From: Syntrophomonas sp.
Lineage (GTDB): Bacteria; Bacillota; Syntrophomonadia; Syntrophomonadales; Syntrophomonadaceae
Direction: 5' to 3'
DNA: 7,423 nt
NCBI GenBank assembly: GCA_003444615.1
Contig: DLUN01000128.1
Coordinates: forward strand, 9,414-16,836
Numbering within the stretch: position 1 is the stretch's first letter; each line of letters opens with the position of its first letter. A program made the translations under genes and the position numbers. Positions 6,019 through 7,423 of the stretch are shown one piece after another. The notes under the pieces were generated by a model. That model searched no databases. It was not told the DNA's origin and saw nothing but the letters and a program-made list of their open reading frames with translations.

Positions 6019-7260
6019 TTATATTAATTGTAACCTCAGTAAATCAAGGGCTGATTTCGCTGACAGGGTCCTAATGGCATCACGGCTGCCTACAAAATGC
6101 ATTTCACGTACTTGTTCAAGGTTATCACCAACCACAGCTATATATACTAAACCCACTGGTTTTTCTCTGCTGCCCCCATCTGGTCCAGCAATACCAGTTA
6201 TCGCCACACCCATATCAGTGCCTGCCATACCTTTTACGCCCTTGGCCATCGCTAGAGCAGTTTCCCGGCTGACTGCCCCGTATTTGTCCAGGGTTTCCGA
6301 TTTGACTCCCAGTATTTCCTGTTTGGCTTCATTTGAATAGGTTATGACTCCACCCCAAAAGTACCGGGAACTCCCAGGTATATCGGTGATCATCTTTCCC
6401 AGCAGCCCGCCAGTACATGACTCAGCTACTGCCAGACTAACACCGCGGCTACTCAATAGGTTGCCTACCACACTGCTTAAAGTATCATCATCATAGCCAA
6501 AAACGCTTTTTCCCATAATATGTTCAATTTGCTCAGTTACTCTATCTACAATTCTGACACTGTCGTCATAGTCATTGCCTTCAGCTATTAGGCGGATACT
6601 AATTTCTCCCTCTTGGGCCAGCAGTGCCAAATGGTAATCTTTAGCCTGGTTAATAATATCACCCAGCATTTCCTCTACCTGTGATTCACCGGGGCCCAGC
6701 ACTCTTATTATCCGACTAGCCACTCTGCGGTTACTTAAATTATACGCTTGGGATAGCATATCTTTGACATACTTTTCATACATGGGCTCTGTTTCCCGGG
6801 GGGGACCTGGCATACATATAATCACTTTATTATCCAGGGGAAGGTACATTCCTGGTGCAGTTCCATAGTGATTGGGGATAATCGATGCCTGGGGCGGAAA
6901 CATAGCTTGTTTTAAGTTGATTTCCGGCATAGGGCGATGCCGCCGCTCAAAATACTCACGCAGCTTTCTTTCTTCTGCCGGTATTAACTTCAACTCTACT
7001 CCAGCGACTTGGCAAGCAATTTCTTTGGTTAAATCATCTAAAGTTGGACCCAGTCCTCCCGTAGTTATTACTACATCTGCCACAGTAAGACCTACTTTTA
7101 TAGCCATCTCAATCGCCTCTGGGTTATCACCAACTACGCTTTTTCCTATAACTTTGATGCCTAGCTCTTCTAAACTTTTGGATAAATAAATGGAATTAGT
7201 ATCAAGGGTAGAACCTAGTAAAAGCTCTGTCCCTGTTGATATCAGATATGCCTGAACCAT
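6019..7260 (-). CDS. cinA: CinA-like protein (competence/damage-inducible; NMN deamidase domain)
   Basis: CinA is a two-domain cytoplasmic protein. The N-terminal COG1058/MoCF-type domain (about 1-170) has GTELLLG (10-16), TTGGLGPTLDDLT (66-78) and the MPGPPRE motif (150-156); in related proteins it has pyrophosphatase activity. The C-terminal PncC domain (about 255-413) deamidates nicotinamide mononucleotide to nicotinate mononucleotide for NAD salvage, with AESCTGG (279-285), ITGIAGPDGG (354-363) and KPVGLVYIA (367-375). At 413 residues both domains are complete, matching the family length. The ATG at 7258-7260 has GAGGGG 8 bases upstream. In B. subtilis and Streptococcus cinA is co-transcribed with recA. 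Here thpR lies between and recA has its own strong promoter, although read-through from cinA-thpR into recA is possible because no terminator intervenes. Confidence 0.98.
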   Translation of the reverse strand: MVQAYLISTGTELLLGSTLDTNSIYLSKSLEELGIKVIGKSVVGDNPEAIEMAIKVGLTVADVVITTGGLGPTLDDLTKEIACQVAGVELKLIPAEERKLREYFERRHRPMPEINLKQAMFPPQASIIPNHYGTAPGMYLPLDNKVIICMPGPPRETEPMYEKYVKDMLSQAYNLSNRRVASRIIRVLGPGESQVEEMLGDIINQAKDYHLALLAQEGEISIRLIAEGNDYDDSVRIVDRVTEQIEHIMGKSVFGYDDDTLSSVVGNLLSSRGVSLAVAESCTGGLLGKMITDIPGSSRYFWGGVITYSNEAKQEILGVKSETLDKYGAVSRETALAMAKGVKGMAGTDMGVAITGIAGPDGGSREKPVGLVYIAVVGDNLEQVREMHFVGSRDAIRTLSAKSALDLLRLQLI

Positions 7261-7303
7261 TAGCTCAGCCCCTCTTAGTACTAGTCTATTTTATTATAAA
7301 CAA

Positions 7304-7332
7304 TTTATAAGACTCTCATATCGTTGCAGCAA
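7304..7332 (-). promoter_or_regulatory. Weak candidate promoter of the cinA-thpR operon
   Basis: On the minus strand TTGCTG (7327-7332, three of six) and TATAAA (7304-7309, five of six) stand 17 bases apart, just after the upstream terminator. A second TATAAT lies at 7293-7298 but has no good -35. A promoter is expected here because a terminator stands upstream; which hexamers are used is uncertain. Confidence 0.35.
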
Positions 7333-7361
7333 AAAAACACCAGATCTGGACTGGTGTTTTT
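7331..7361 (-). terminator. Rho-independent terminator of the gene upstream of cinA
   Basis: An 11-bp perfect stem (7333-7343 with 7351-7361, core ACACCAG/CTGGTGT) with a 7-base loop is followed on the minus strand by a run of T's (7337-7331, partly within the stem). It isolates cinA from a minus-strand gene lying mostly or wholly beyond the right edge. Confidence 0.85.
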
Positions 7362-7365
7362 GATT

Positions 7366-7410
7366 ATTGCCGTGAAACTGAATTCCGAAACTGTCATTGC
7401 TGTGAAAATG
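7366..7410. repeat. Imperfect 15-base direct repeat at the right edge
   Basis: ATTGCCGTGAAACTG (7366-7380) and ATTGCTGTGAAAATG (7396-7410) agree at 13 of 15 bases and start exactly 30 bases apart. GAAACTG also recurs at 7387-7393. Two minus-strand frames are open through the last 60 bases, but too little is present to call the 3' end of a gene. Confidence 0.4.
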
Positions 7411-7423
7411 CCTCTTACAGTTG

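Overview
The window is a chromosomal segment from an endospore-forming Firmicute. The Clostridia are most likely, possibly a Syntrophomonas/Peptococcaceae-type lineage. The evidence is spoVS, a Firmicutes-type LexA (SOS) box at recA, an RNase Y gene, strong GGAGG ribosome binding sites, T-tailed hairpin terminators and a moderately AT-rich composition. The genus is inference; the phylum-level call is firm.

Every gene lies on the minus strand, so the order of transcription runs from high to low coordinates. From the right edge it is: a terminator for an unseen upstream gene (7333-7361); cinA (6019-7260) and thpR (5446-6003), 15 bases apart; recA (4346-5371) with its own sigma-A promoter and LexA box; a gene-free stretch of about 360 bases holding hairpins and a strong terminator; rny (2445-3986) and its terminator; an unrecognised 162-residue protein (1818-2306) and ymdB (1014-1796), 21 bases apart; spoVS (641-901) behind a likely sigma-H promoter, with a terminator; and the first 184 codons of an M19 dipeptidase, cut by the left edge (1-552).

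Functionally this is the cinA-recA-rny-ymdB-spoVS neighbourhood known from Bacillus and Clostridia. It joins DNA repair (RecA, and CinA, which also handles nucleotide damage), RNA and cyclic-nucleotide phosphodiester turnover (ThpR, RNase Y, YmdB) and sporulation (SpoVS). The promoters and terminators I can see suggest that cinA-thpR, recA, rny, hypothetical-ymdB and spoVS-(dipeptidase) are at least partly separate transcription units.

I saw no mobile element, CRISPR array, tRNA, rRNA or obvious new system. The points most worth a second look are the recA-rny intergenic region, the unrecognised gene coupled to ymdB, the unusual loop L2 of RecA, and the start-codon corrections for rny (ATG, not the upstream GTG) and ymdB (TTG).
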